Positions 39,194-49,077 are shown, counted from the first letter of the stretch. The stretch is 64,000 nt of DNA from Caballeronia hypogeia (GCF_001544875.2 NZ_FCOA02000005.1:1-64000); one strand, 5' to 3'. Numbers and translations: made by a program. Notes: generated by a model from the sequence alone, not told the origin.

Positions 39194-40690
39194 TTATTGA
39201 ACGGCCTTGGAAACCGGCAGGACGGCACCTTCGCTCGGCTCGCAGCTGACCGGGATTTCAGGCGTCAGCAAATATGAGCGAGGTTGGTTTTCCGGAACGG
39301 TGAGCGCCAGCGGGTCAAGGATTCGGTCGAGGTCCGTCTTCGACAGAAGACCTTGCGCCAAAACCAAGTCGTAGACTCGGGTTCCGGTTTCGAGCGCTTC
39401 GCGGGCAATTTTCGTCGCATTCGCGTAACCGATGTACGGGTTCAGCGCCGTGACCACGCCAATGGACCGCTCGACGCTGGCGCGCAGTTGCTCGTGGTTT
39501 GCCACGATGCCGCGTACGCACCGGTCGGCCAGCGTTTTGCAGCCCGCCGCAAGGTGCTGAATGCTCTTGAAGAGGCTGAACGCAATAATCGGTTCAAACG
39601 CGTTGAGCTGAAGTTGCCCGGCTTCAGCCGCCATCGTGACGGTCAAATCATTACCGATAACTTCAAATGCGATTTGGTTGACCACTTCCGGAATAACCGG
39701 GTTGACCTTGCCCGGCATGATGCTGGAGCCAGCTTGCATCGGCGGAAGCTGAATTTCCCCCAAGCCGCAGCGCGGACCGGAAGAGAGTAGTCGCAAGTCG
39801 TTGCACGTCTTCGAAAGTTTTACGGCGATGCGCTTGAGAACACCGGAGACCTGTACGAAAGCGCCGCAGTCTTGCGTTGCCTCGACAAGATTTCCGGCGG
39901 TAAGGAAAGCGTAACCTGTGTTGTCGCGAAGGTGACGGCAAACTCCTGCCGCGTAATCCGGGTGTGCGGTGATGCCTGTGCCAATGGCCGTGGCGCCTAG
40001 GTTGATTTCAAGAAGCAGCAGTCGAGCCTCGGCCAAACGTGCCTCGTCTTCCTCGAGCATGACGGCGTAGGTACTGAATTCTTGACCGAGCGTCATCGGG
40101 ACCGCGTCCTGGAGCTGCGTGCGCCCCATCTTCAGCACGCCGGCAAATTCCTCAGCTTTGAGCTGAAAAGCCTCGCGGAGGTAGGCCATGGCGCTGAGCA
40201 ACTCGTCGATGTAGAACTGCAGCGCAAGCTTGATGGCGGACGGATACACGTCATTGGTGCTCTGACCGATGTTGACGTGTTCGTTGGGATGCAGACGGTG
40301 ATATTCACCCCGCCCTGCGCCCAGGATTTCGAGGGCGCGATTCGCAACCACCTCGTTCGCATTCATGTTGCTCGACGTACCTGCGCCACCTTGGATGACG
40401 TCGACGACAAAATGCTCATGATGCTTGCCGTCGATGATTTCCGTACAGGCCGCTGCAATCGCTTCCGTTCGCTCTCGGTCGATGAGCCCGAGTTCCGCAT
40501 TCGTCTGAACCGCTGCTAGCTTAATCTCCGCGAGCGCCCGGACCAGGCCACCGTACTGGCTGATAGCGATGCCGCTGATTGGGAAGTTTTCCAGTGCCCG
40601 AAGAGTGTGAACGCCGTAAAGCGCCTCGCCGGGTACCTCGCGGTCGCCGAGCAGGTCGTGCTCCAGCCTAGTGGACTTAATTTGGGTCAT
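39194..40690 (-). CDS. aspA: Aspartate ammonia-lyase
   Basis: A 498-residue member of the aspartase/fumarase superfamily, converting L-aspartate to fumarate and ammonia. Signature GSSIMPGKVNPVIPEVVNQ holds the catalytic serine loop; GAGTSSNMNANEVVANRALE and the HPNEHVNIGQSTNDVYPSA block are the other two conserved regions. The start region MTQIKSTRLEHDLLGDREVP is normal. Together with the dicarboxylate/amino acid transporters nearby it would feed aspartate into the TCA cycle. Likely expressed with, or regulated by, the IclR gene just downstream. Confidence 0.93.
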   Translation of the reverse strand: MTQIKSTRLEHDLLGDREVPGEALYGVHTLRALENFPISGIAISQYGGLVRALAEIKLAAVQTNAELGLIDRERTEAIAAACTEIIDGKHHEHFVVDVIQGGAGTSSNMNANEVVANRALEILGAGRGEYHRLHPNEHVNIGQSTNDVYPSAIKLALQFYIDELLSAMAYLREAFQLKAEEFAGVLKMGRTQLQDAVPMTLGQEFSTYAVMLEEDEARLAEARLLLLEINLGATAIGTGITAHPDYAAGVCRHLRDNTGYAFLTAGNLVEATQDCGAFVQVSGVLKRIAVKLSKTCNDLRLLSSGPRCGLGEIQLPPMQAGSSIMPGKVNPVIPEVVNQIAFEVIGNDLTVTMAAEAGQLQLNAFEPIIAFSLFKSIQHLAAGCKTLADRCVRGIVANHEQLRASVERSIGVVTALNPYIGYANATKIAREALETGTRVYDLVLAQGLLSKTDLDRILDPLALTVPENQPRSYLLTPEIPVSCEPSEGAVLPVSKAVQ

Positions 40691-41071
40691 CGCAAACTCT
40701 CTTGTGTGAAGTTACAAATCGCTCAACGCTCATCTTGAGGACAGTATATGCGATGTATTCCACAAAACGGAACTTCGTAGTTCCACTAATCCGGAGTGGT
40801 CGTAGGGATTATCCCTAGCGAACACCCGAACGACAAACGGCACATTTCGGCGCTCGCGCTTTGCCAGCGCGGCATTCCAGCCGCGGAAGTCTGCATTCTC
40901 CAGCGTTCGCAGAATTGATTAGTTCTTGACAGTGGGATTTTAAGAACCAAAAATTGGAACATGCAACGAGATTGCTGAACCAATGTTGGCTTGCTTCCAC
41001 CCCAGAGGACTTAATGAACGCACGAGCAGCAGTTACGGTGAAGGGGGGGCTCGCGTCCCCGAAGCTTCGGT
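40691..41071. other. Divergent intergenic region between aspA and fghA
   Basis: These 381 bp contain the promoters of both operons. No protein or clear hairpin was recognised. An AT-rich part at about 40745-40800 lies near the aspA start. Confidence 0.4.
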
Positions 41072-41914
41072 ATGAATCTCGACCTCGTATCGAGCAGCCG
41101 CTGTTTCGACGGTACTCAGCGCGTCTACTCGCACAAATCCGAGACTCTGAAGTGCGACATGCGCTTCGCTGTTTATCTCCCGCCGGCAGCCGTCACCCAT
41201 TCTGTCCCCGCGGTTTTTTGGCTTTCCGGTCTGACCTGCACCGAACAGAACTTCATTACCAAGGCCGGTGCGCAGCGAGCAGCTTCCGCGCTCGGCATTG
41301 CAATCATTGCCCCTGACACCAGTCCGCGCGGTGCCGACGTCCCGAACGATGACGCGTATGACTTCGGCCAAGGCGCCGGGTTCTATGTCGACGCGACCCA
41401 GGAACCTTGGTCGAAGAATTACCGGATGTACTCGTACATCGTGGACGAACTGCGCGAGCTGGTCGCATCGCAATTCGCAGTTGACGCGAAGCGCTTCGGC
41501 ATTTCCGGACACTCGATGGGCGGCCATGGCGCGCTCACGATTGGTCTTCGCAATCCTTCGCTCTTCCGCACGATTTCGGCCTTTTCTCCAATTAGCGCCC
41601 CCACCCAATGTCCTTGGGGCGAAAAGGCGCTGACTGGGTATCTCGGTGATGACCGCGCGCAGTGGGCGAAGTTCGACGCGACGCAGCTCTTCGCAGAAAA
41701 AGGCTGGAGCGGTCCTGAAATTCTGGTCGACCAAGGCGAAGCCGACGAATTCCTCGAATCTCAATTGAAGCCGGACCTTTTGGTCGAAGCGGCCGCTCGA
41801 GGCGACGTTGAACTGCGACTGCGCCGTCGCGCCGGTTACGACCATAGCTACTTTTTCATTTCGACCTTCATCGCCTCACACCTTGAGCATCACGCGCGTC
41901 ACTTGCTCGCGTGA
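41072..41914 (+). CDS. fghA: S-formylglutathione hydrolase
   Basis: A 280-residue serine hydrolase (esterase D family) that splits S-formylglutathione into formate and glutathione, the step after FrmA. The nucleophile is in GHSMGGHGAL near residue 147; the catalytic histidine is in GYDHSYFF near 261, and LTCTEQNF and IAPDTSPRG are family blocks. The ATG at 41072 has no obvious ribosome-binding site. It is separated from frmA by 15 kb; instead it leads an operon with a symporter and a class V aminotransferase. That pairing repeats the symporter-frmA and transporter-aminotransferase groupings to the left. Confidence 0.94.
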   Translation: MNLDLVSSSRCFDGTQRVYSHKSETLKCDMRFAVYLPPAAVTHSVPAVFWLSGLTCTEQNFITKAGAQRAASALGIAIIAPDTSPRGADVPNDDAYDFGQGAGFYVDATQEPWSKNYRMYSYIVDELRELVASQFAVDAKRFGISGHSMGGHGALTIGLRNPSLFRTISAFSPISAPTQCPWGEKALTGYLGDDRAQWAKFDATQLFAEKGWSGPEILVDQGEADEFLESQLKPDLLVEAAARGDVELRLRRRAGYDHSYFFISTFIASHLEHHARHLLA

Positions 41915-41981
41915 TTGAAAAGCGATGTTCTAACCAGGACTGAGAACCAGTCCGGTCGTAAGTTCTTCGGAGGAGACAACC

Positions 41982-43277
41982 ATGAAGCGCATTCGACTTT
42001 CCACGTGGATTCTGATTGCACTCATCGCCGGCGTGGCGGTGGGTGCAGCCGTACACCACACCACGGGCTCGGCCGAGCTCAATAAGCAGATTGCAGGATA
42101 CCTGTCGACACTGACCGACATCTTCCTGCGCCTCATCAAGATGATTATTGCCCCGCTTGTCTTCACGGGCGTAGTTGCGGGTATGAGCCATTGCGAGAAC
42201 CCTGGCGACGTTGGTCGCGTAGGCATTCGAGCCATGCTCTGGTTTGTTGCTGCATCCGTTCTGTCGCTTATACTCGGCCTCGCGCTGTCTAACCATATGG
42301 CACTTGGCGTCGGCGTAACGCCGCCTCACGCCGATTCAGCGGTCGAAGTGAGCACCGCCGCGTTCAGTTTGAAGAACTTCATCGCGCACATCGTGCCGCA
42401 GAGCATCTTCTCTGCAATGGCGCAGAACGATGTGGTGGCAATTCTGGTGTTTGCGCTGTTCTTTGGTTTTGCCGTCTCTGCTTATGGCGACAAGGAACCG
42501 GCCATCCGTCGCTTGAACCACTCTATCGAAGGCGCGTTCAAGGTGATGTTGCGAGTGACCGACTTCGTGATGGGATTCGCCCCGGTCGGCGTCTTCGCGG
42601 CAGTCGCATCAGTCGTGACGGTGCAAGGCTTGGGCGTCCTCGGCACATACGGTAAGTTTATCGGTGGCGTGTACTCCGGCATGTTCTTGCTCTGCGCGTG
42701 TCTCGTCGCAATCGGCTTCCTGTTCCTCGGCAAAGCAGTCTTCCTCCTCCTCGGCATTGTGAAGGAGCCGATGCTTATCGCGTTCTCGACGTCGAGCAGC
42801 GAGGCAACCTTCCCGAAGATGCTTGAGCAACTGGAGAAATTCGGCATCTCCAACCGGATTACGTCTTTCGTGCTGCCGCTGGCGTATTCGTTCAACGCCG
42901 ATGGCTCGATGATGTACCAGGCGTTCGCCTCTGTCTTCCTTCTGCAGGTTTATGGCATCCACATGTCGTTCGAACAGCAACTGGGCATGTTGCTGGTCAT
43001 GCTGGTGTCGAGCAAAGGCATCGCAGGTGTACCGCGCGCCTCGATTGTGGTGGTGGCCGCGACCTTGCCGCTCTTCGGCATCCCGCCGGACGGCATCGCA
43101 CTCTTGCTCGCCGCAGACACCTTCATTGATATGGGCCGTACCGTGACGAACGTTGTCGGCAACAGCATCGCGTGCGCCGTCATCGCCAAATTCGAAGCGA
43201 AGCGCGAAGCGAAGCGCGAGTTGCGGGCAACGACAACGCAGGAAATTCACGACCATGGCGACCCGGCCCACGTTTGA
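41982..43277 (+). CDS. Dicarboxylate/amino acid:cation symporter (DAACS), copy B
   Basis: A 431-residue symporter with the same diagnostic parts as copy A at 25906-27177 (STSSSEATFPKMLEQL, AYSFNADGSMM, ADTFIDMGRTVTNVV). By eye the great majority of aligned residues are identical; the C-terminal 30 or so are unrelated. A very strong ribosome-binding site, GGAGGAGAC, precedes the ATG and is a perfect complement to part of the candidate sRNA at 60264. It lies 67 bp after fghA and about 97 bp before the aminotransferase, all in one direction. Confidence 0.93.
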   Translation: MKRIRLSTWILIALIAGVAVGAAVHHTTGSAELNKQIAGYLSTLTDIFLRLIKMIIAPLVFTGVVAGMSHCENPGDVGRVGIRAMLWFVAASVLSLILGLALSNHMALGVGVTPPHADSAVEVSTAAFSLKNFIAHIVPQSIFSAMAQNDVVAILVFALFFGFAVSAYGDKEPAIRRLNHSIEGAFKVMLRVTDFVMGFAPVGVFAAVASVVTVQGLGVLGTYGKFIGGVYSGMFLLCACLVAIGFLFLGKAVFLLLGIVKEPMLIAFSTSSSEATFPKMLEQLEKFGISNRITSFVLPLAYSFNADGSMMYQAFASVFLLQVYGIHMSFEQQLGMLLVMLVSSKGIAGVPRASIVVVAATLPLFGIPPDGIALLLAADTFIDMGRTVTNVVGNSIACAVIAKFEAKREAKRELRATTTQEIHDHGDPAHV

Positions 43278-43373
43278 AGTCCCGCCTGTGCCGCACTTGC
43301 AACCGAATTCTGAAATCGACCACACGCCTCCTTCTGAGGCCACGTACTAACACTTTTTGAAGTGAGATAGAAA

Positions 43374-44549
43374 ATGATTGCCACTGAAAAGCTTGCATCC
43401 GTCCGCGAACAGTTTCCCGTCACCAAGCGACAGCTGTACCTCGATTCGGCACACCAAACCCCGTTGTCGCTGCCCGTGCGCGATGCACTGTATTCGTTCC
43501 TGACCGAGGGTTACGAGATGGCCGGTCCGAAGCCGGTCTGGGTTCGCCGTGTCGAAGAAACGCGAGCAAACGTGGCGCGCTTCTTCAATGCCTCGCCGTC
43601 GGAAATCGCGTTCACGAAAAACACCTCGGAAGGCTTGAATATCGCCGCGAACGCTGTGCCGCTGGAAGCGGGTGACAACGTCGTCCTTATCGAGGGCGAC
43701 CATCCGAACAACGCTTACGCATGGCTGAACCTGAAGCGCAAGGGTGTGGAAGTTCGTTTCGTCCCGCTGAAAGACAACGAAATCGCGGCGGCAAAGACGT
43801 TCGAGCCGTTCATCGACGAACGGACGAAGGTCGTTACGCTCTCGCACGTCACTTTCCACGCAGGTCAGGTGCACGACCTTGCCAGCATCGGCAAGCTGTG
43901 CAAGGAGCGCGGCATCTATTTGGTCGTCGATGCCATGCAGTCAGTCGGCGTCATTCCGGTCGACGTTAAGGCTCTCAACATCTCTGTGCTCGCCGCTGGT
44001 ACGCACAAGGGTCTTCTGGTTCCGCAAGGCCTGGGCATTCTGTATGTGGCAGATGGCCTCGACGAGCTGCGCCCAGCGTATATCGCCATGTCCAGCATGT
44101 TGAACCCGCCGGCCGACTACATCGCGCGCGCGGAAGACATGGCTGTTCGGAAGGACGCGCTTCGGTTCGAGTTCGGGAACATCAACCTGCCCGATTTGCA
44201 CGCGTTGGATGCGGCAATCAAGCTTATCGAGAGCGTGGGCGTGAGCAACATTCAGAAGCACGTGACGGCACTGGGAGACCAGTTGCTGAGCGAGCTCGAT
44301 AAGCTCGACGTAAAGGTCGTCGGTCCGCGCGAGCGCGGTCAGCGCAATCATATCTACGTCTTGGACTTGCCGGTCCAAAAATGGGCGGACCACTTTGCAC
44401 GTAACGATGTGCGCGTTTCGCCGGAGCGAGGCGGGATTCGGATTTCGCTGGCGGTGTTCAACACGGCGGACGACATCAAGCGCCTGGTCGATGTCATTCG
44501 CACGGGCCTTCGCGAGACCACGGCTGCCGCCGTCGCGCAGGTCGACTGA
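43374..44549 (+). CDS. Class V aminotransferase (PLP-dependent), copy B
   Basis: A 391-residue close paralogue of copy A at 31505-32680, with the same PLP lysine (Lys212 in AAGTHKGLLVPQG), Asp186 and phosphate-binding TKNTSEGLN. It is the third gene of the fghA operon. The insertion sequence begins 15 bp after its stop, so any further genes of this operon may have been separated. The reaction is unknown; keeping two close copies, each next to its own uptake system, suggests a shared substrate class imported under different conditions. Confidence 0.88.
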   Translation: MIATEKLASVREQFPVTKRQLYLDSAHQTPLSLPVRDALYSFLTEGYEMAGPKPVWVRRVEETRANVARFFNASPSEIAFTKNTSEGLNIAANAVPLEAGDNVVLIEGDHPNNAYAWLNLKRKGVEVRFVPLKDNEIAAAKTFEPFIDERTKVVTLSHVTFHAGQVHDLASIGKLCKERGIYLVVDAMQSVGVIPVDVKALNISVLAAGTHKGLLVPQGLGILYVADGLDELRPAYIAMSSMLNPPADYIARAEDMAVRKDALRFEFGNINLPDLHALDAAIKLIESVGVSNIQKHVTALGDQLLSELDKLDVKVVGPRERGQRNHIYVLDLPVQKWADHFARNDVRVSPERGGIRISLAVFNTADDIKRLVDVIRTGLRETTAAAVAQVD

Positions 44550-44563
44550 GCAGGTTAGAGGTT

Positions 44564-45904
44564 TAGCAGGCCGTTGAAATATCCGTCGTTGGCGCGCTAA
44601 GGCGCGTTGCGACGGATGCTGAACTCGCATTTCTGAAACGTACAAAAATCTTTGTGAGCGTTCGAGGCTGCTCGTGAGTCCACAAAACCGAACCTATCGA
44701 TGCTTCCTTCCTCTCAAGCGGCAAGTGTTCGCATACGCGTCAGGTTGTAGCCAACCTGGGTCAGCACGAAGAGCTGGTCTACGCGTTCAAGTCTCCGACA
44801 CATCGCTTGTCGAATTCGCCCGACCGTCTTGCCCCATCCAAACACCTGTTCAATCCGTTTACGTTTTTGCTGGCTCACCGCGTAGCCCGGCCAACGTGTA
44901 GTTCGCTCATCAATCGCTGAGCCTCCTGAGCGCCCTTCGTTTTGCGCCACATGAGGCGTGACGCGATTCGAGCGACAACTGGCTACGAAGCCGGCGGTGT
45001 CATAGTTCTTATCCGCGCCGACCGTGATGCCGCTCGGTGCGACACTCGCAGCATCAGCAAGCATCTGCGCCGCGCAGTCTCGCTCGGCGGTGCCGGTCGC
45101 CAGCGTCACCTGCGCGTTGACAACCAGTCCGTGTCGGTTATCGGTCAATACATGACCCATATAACAGAGCATCGCTCCCGTTCCCTTGCTCTTGCGAAAC
45201 AGGCCCGCCTGCTCGTCCGTCGTGGATTGGTGCGTTTCGTTACTGCGTTTTTGCCCATGCCAATTGTCATTCGGTGCGGGCGGTTCGTCTGGAGGCGTAT
45301 CGTCGTCGGGACTCGTCTTGGGCACGAAGCTCTTATGCCCGGCCCACGCCTGAATCAAAGTGCCATCGACGCTGAAGTGCTCGCCAGAGAGATAGCCTCG
45401 CTCGCGAGCCGTTTCGACCGTCTCGTTGAAGAGCAACACCAGTACATCGTGTTCGAGCAGGCGGTCGCGGTTCTTGCTGAACGTCGAATGGTCCCACACC
45501 GTTCCGTCCATCGGCAGACCGACGAACCAGCGGAACAACATGTTGTAGGAAATCTGTTCCATCAACATCCGTTCGCTGCGAATCGAGTACAACACCTGCA
45601 GCAACAGCGCGCGAACCAACTTCTCCGGTGCAATGCTTGGTCGGCCACCTCTCGCGTCTGCCTCGTACATTCGCGCGAACACATCATCCATGCGCTTGAG
45701 CGAGTCATTGAGCCATGTACGAATCGGACGCAACGGATGGTCTTTCGGCACGAAATCATCAAGCTTCAACACCGTGAACATCGACTCGGTAAAACTATCG
45801 CTGCCGCGCATCCGTTCCATCTCGCTCTCGTGAATGACATCAGATTCAACGTTCACCCTTTCATTCGGGATGACCGTTCGACGAAGTATTTCAACGAGCT
45901 GCTA
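44564..45904 (-). mobile_element. IS5-type insertion sequence, complete
   Basis: About 1.34 kb with one transposase gene and imperfect terminal inverted repeats. The left end begins TAGCAGGCCGTTGAAATA; the right end, read inward, begins TAGCAGCTCGTTGAAATA, with 16 of the first 18 bases the same and matching sequence continuing to GTCG after a one-base gap. The outermost TA on each side may be the duplicated target dinucleotide rather than part of the element. Confidence 0.85.
44714..45856 (-). CDS. IS5-family transposase
   Basis: A 380-residue DDE transposase. The N-terminal part (VPKDHPLRPIRTWLND, then GLPMDGTVWDHSTFSKNR) is the DUF772-type domain of IS5-like elements. The catalytic acids are probably Asp in HFSVDGTLIQAWAG, Asp in VGADKNYDT and Glu in RIEQVFGWGKT. 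The reading frame is intact, so the element may still be active. It lies wholly between the inverted repeats at 44564 and 45904. Confidence 0.9.
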   Translation of the reverse strand: MNVESDVIHESEMERMRGSDSFTESMFTVLKLDDFVPKDHPLRPIRTWLNDSLKRMDDVFARMYEADARGGRPSIAPEKLVRALLLQVLYSIRSERMLMEQISYNMLFRWFVGLPMDGTVWDHSTFSKNRDRLLEHDVLVLLFNETVETARERGYLSGEHFSVDGTLIQAWAGHKSFVPKTSPDDDTPPDEPPAPNDNWHGQKRSNETHQSTTDEQAGLFRKSKGTGAMLCYMGHVLTDNRHGLVVNAQVTLATGTAERDCAAQMLADAASVAPSGITVGADKNYDTAGFVASCRSNRVTPHVAQNEGRSGGSAIDERTTRWPGYAVSQQKRKRIEQVFGWGKTVGRIRQAMCRRLERVDQLFVLTQVGYNLTRMRTLAA

Positions 45905-46118
45905 GATTCGTTGCCGTCAGGCTTGTGCCTCGAGGTGTCCTCGACGTGCCCGTCATTGCCGGTACGCGTCCCCGCGTCGTTGCTGGAGGCGGAAGCGGCG
46001 GCACGCTCATTGCGCGCACGATAGGTCCTTATGCCGCTCGCTGCCCGACGCAGTCGTGAAACGAGCAGCCCTTCTTTGAGAAGGAAAAGAGCGGGCAACC
46101 TAATGGGAGACGTCAATC

Positions 46119-46629
46119 ATGACAACAAGCAGCTTGACTGGTTCCGGCGCGGCGCAAGGCGGCGCGAACATGGTAGGCAGTGGAGTGGGTGACGGCCCCG
46201 GCCCTGATGTCATGGCAGCGTCCACGCTTGACAGCACTACGGTTATCACGTCGGACGGCGAGGACGTTGGAAAGATTAAAGACATCATGCTGGATGTGCG
46301 TAGCGGTCGCGTTGCGTACGCCGTTCTGACAAGCGGCGGCTTCCTCGGCATTGGGGGATACCCTCCGGGCGATACCTTGGAATGCATTGACGCTCGACAC
46401 GGACCAAAAGGTGTTCCGAGTCGACATCACTGCCGACCGTATCAAAAGCGAGCCAGGCTTCGACAAAGACCACTGGCCGTCGATGGCTGACGTTGGCTGG
46501 GGAAGCTCCATGCATCAGTACTACAACCGTCAGCCGTACTGGTCGACCGCATCGGACCCGCTGAGCGGAAGCAGCGACCCTCTGACGGGAACTACCCCCG
46601 CCACCGGCAGCCGCGACCCGCTTGCGTAA
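46119..46629 (+). pseudogene. PRC-barrel domain protein with a one-base frameshift
   Basis: Starts at the ATG at 46119 with a good ribosome-binding site (GGGAGA). The first frame gives TTVITSDGEDVGKIKDIMLDV and YAVLTSGGFLGIG; the other frame continues exactly where expected with LRAIPWNALTLDT, ITADRIKSEPGFDKDHWPSM. The switch falls in a run of five G at 46353-46357; with four G the whole 46119-46629 stretch reads as one protein of about 170 residues. The PRC-barrel fold binds RNA or photosynthetic/cell-division partners in other bacteria. It is either a recent mutation, a sequencing error in a homopolymer, or a slippery site. Confidence 0.8.
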
Positions 46630-47620
46630 TCGCGGCCTTAGCAAATCGGGCGGTCCTCGTCGAGGGCTGCCCCGCTCGAGACCATCGTCTTGATGGTCCG
46701 AGATTGACGTCGTTCTCGCAATTGCAAATTTTGCGCTGAAACGCCTGACTTCGTCACGAGCGTGGACGGCCGGTCAGACTGTCGACGAACAATCTAGTTG
46801 AACACTGCCGTTGCCATCAGCGTACCCAAAATCGCGATGAGCACGAGGACTGAAAGCAAAACCGGGCAGCATGACTCCGGTTGAAGGCCGATATTGACGA
46901 TGATAGTTCCATCAAGCCTCGCGCCTTCATGAGCGCTCCGATAGCCATGGCCTCACCGCGCCTACTAGGGTGGGGTCAATTGGTATGTCGGGCCGTGTGT
47001 TAAAGCGGGATTAAGTGGAGAACATCGGGAGCAAAAAGACGGCCACGAAGGGCTAAAGGGTCTGTGCAGCCGCTCGGCGAATGTGTCTCGCGGCGGCGCG
47101 ACGCCTCAGCAGAACACCGCGTGGATGCCGTGCGTCCATCGCGAACGCGCCCAGGGCAATCAAGACTATTACAGCGGCCAGCACAGTCTGGGAAAGGGGC
47201 GTATTAGGGTCCAAGGTGTTGCAAGGCGAATCAGAATCCTTTGTCGGAAGAGCCTAATGAAGAGGCCGAAGCCGGCGGCGTCTCCCATAGCGGCGTGTGC
47301 ACTCGACCAAGAGCCGCCGAAGCTCGCCTATACCGCGCGAATGCACCAGGCAGCGGAGTCGTCGACCGCGCCGGCGGTCAGCGCCAGTGTGTTCGGAGCG
47401 AGGTACCTGCGAGACCACGCTCGTGAATAATGCGCGCAAGCACCGGAAACGATGTGATGGCATTCGCGGCGCCGAGGAACAGCGACGCTTCGAACAATCG
47501 CGCTTTCACCGCAAAGAGACCGGGATTTGTGAGCAGTCACGGCGTCGACGCACCGCCGTGTACAGGATTAGGAATGCACGTTGCTGGTCATGTTGGGCCG
47601 ACGCGCTCGTTTTTAAGCAT
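46630..47620. other. Gene-poor stretch of about 1 kb
   Basis: No conserved gene is recognised. The one candidate is the short hydrophobic frame at 47053-47214 on the minus strand. Confidence 0.4.
47053..47214 (-). CDS. Possible small single-helix membrane protein
   Basis: A 53-residue frame starting with TTG at 47214. It holds one hydrophobic helix (VLAAVIVLIALGAFAMDA) followed by an arginine-rich tail, a sensible inner-membrane topology. No ribosome-binding site is visible and no family is recognised, so it may be chance. Confidence 0.25.
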   Translation of the reverse strand: MDPNTPLSQTVLAAVIVLIALGAFAMDARHPRGVLLRRRAAARHIRRAAAQTL

Positions 47621-48067
47621 ATGCAATCGCTCCTGCTTGTCGAAGATAATTCCCGTGACCTCGACCTGGCACTTAGCGCTTTGGAGCCTTACCTTGATTC
47701 GTGCGCGGTCGAGACCGTTCCGGACGGCGTGGAGGCTCTCGCATACCTACGTCGAGAGGGCGTTTGGGAGGACCGTGTCGGCGACGACCCAGCACTGGTA
47801 CTGATGGACCTTAAGCTCCCGAGGGTAAGCGGGCTCGAACTTCTAAGCGAGATTCGCCGCACGCCAAGAATCGCTGCAGTGCCAGTGGTAGCGTTGACGT
47901 CTTCTCGAGAACTGCGGGACGTTCGTCGCTGTTATGAACTCGGCATTAACGCGTTTCTGGTCAAACCAATCGGTTTCGAAGAACTGTCGGAACTGTTGTC
48001 GGTAGTGGCGACTTTCTGGTTGCGGTTAAATCGGCGTCCTTCCGGGATAAAAGCCGTTCGAGCGTAA
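47621..48067 (+). CDS. Single-domain response regulator (Rcp1-like)
   Basis: A 148-residue receiver domain without an output domain. LLLVEDNSRDLDLAL at the start, phosphorylation site Asp in LVLMDLKLPRVSG, Thr/Ser in VVALTSS and Lys in FLVKPIGFEEL are all present. The long beta4-alpha4 region and the extra residues after the acidic pocket resemble Rcp1-type regulators that pair with phytochrome-like kinases. The ATG at 47621 is chosen at the beginning of homology; the ribosome-binding site is poor. No kinase is adjacent. Confidence 0.85.
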   Translation: MQSLLLVEDNSRDLDLALSALEPYLDSCAVETVPDGVEALAYLRREGVWEDRVGDDPALVLMDLKLPRVSGLELLSEIRRTPRIAAVPVVALTSSRELRDVRRCYELGINAFLVKPIGFEELSELLSVVATFWLRLNRRPSGIKAVRA

Positions 48068-48443
48068 TTCCATGTCGTTACGGAGAGCGCGCTCCGGAGG
48101 CTGGTCTACGAATACCGGCTCGATGCCGTTCTTCAGGCACCGGGCTTGTTTGCCCCAAAACGGCCCCGACGCTGGCACCTCGAATGCGTCTCGACGTTGT
48201 TCATCGAAGAGATATGCTTTGCCTAAATATGAAAGCAGGCTGTCGGGAGGGGAAGGCGTCTCAGTGGCGCGCGTAGAGCGGTAGGAAGGGTCCTTGGAGC
48301 GCGGAGGGTCGGAAGCCGCTTGACGCGGCGATAGCGGATGGCAACGTGGCCGTCAAACCGTCGCAGTCCGACAGGGGTATAACTGACGCTGGTACGAGCT
48401 GCAAAAAATCTGTGTAGGAAACCACTGTTTGTGGGCGCCCGCC
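48068..48443. other. Intergenic region, no gene seen
   Basis: About 375 bp between two response-regulator genes on the same strand. No protein, hairpin or repeat was recognised. Confidence 0.4.
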
Positions 48444-48842
48444 ATGCACTCTGTCCTTCTCGTCGACGACGACGCTGACTCTCTCTCAGCACTCCAGTTC
48501 GTATTTGAAGTGCACGACTTCCGCGTTGCAGTGGCTGCAAACGGCAACTTGGCGATGGCAGAGGTAACGAAGCACTTACCGGATTTGGTCGTCACGGACA
48601 TGGAGATGCCGGAAATGGACGGCATTGAGCTTTGCAAACGGCTGAGATGCCATCCCTCATTCGCCTCTGTTCCGGTCGTCCTCGTCTCAGGCGGCGAACC
48701 ACCGATGCATGCGCCAGTCGTCTGGGATGCATTTATAGGCAAGCCTGTTGATTTCTATAAGCTTATGGAAGCTATGGAGCGGCTCCCGCTGATTCGGCTC
48801 GGCCTAGCAGGCCAGCCGCCTGCCCGCGAAGATGATACTTGA
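48444..48842 (+). CDS. Single-domain response regulator
   Basis: A 132-residue receiver domain. LLVDDDADSLSAL, the phosphoacceptor Asp in DLVVTDMEMPEMDG, VVLVSGG and the conserved Lys in FIGKPVDF are visible. There is no output domain. The gene lies 376 bp after the first response regulator on the same strand but with its own leader. It belongs to the CheY-like group often found as a partner of hybrid histidine kinases, such as the one at 62608. Confidence 0.85.
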   Translation: MHSVLLVDDDADSLSALQFVFEVHDFRVAVAANGNLAMAEVTKHLPDLVVTDMEMPEMDGIELCKRLRCHPSFASVPVVLVSGGEPPMHAPVVWDAFIGKPVDFYKLMEAMERLPLIRLGLAGQPPAREDDT

Positions 48843-49077
48843 TGACCGTCCAGCTAGAACCCGATTGCCTGCGCTGGTGAGTATTTCCGTGTGCGCCCAA
48901 TCGCCTAATCGCTAATCGACGGTACCAGTCGCGCGTCGTGCCCGTTCGAGTAACGAGACAGGTCAATTCTGTTCGCGCTGCAGTCGGTGGCAAAGTCGCG
49001 AAGAGCCGCCGCCAAGCGACTGGGGGCGACAGTCGATTGCCCGGCTCATCGGCGCTGATGGTACTACGTTCGCGCTT

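Noticed and set aside
44564-45904. The insertion sequence as a disruption of a gene
   Set aside because: The left flank is just after the aminotransferase stop and the right flank shows no matching gene piece, so it seems to lie between genes.
44942-46024. A 360-codon plus-strand frame
   Set aside because: It is the antisense of the IS5 transposase and shows no protein family features.
46800-46960. A hydrophobic minus-strand stretch that would form a membrane helix
   Set aside because: No start codon with a ribosome-binding site exists in that frame upstream of the helix.
47083-47430. A 115-codon plus-strand frame before the first response regulator
   Set aside because: No ribosome-binding site, no family and arginine-rich random-looking composition.
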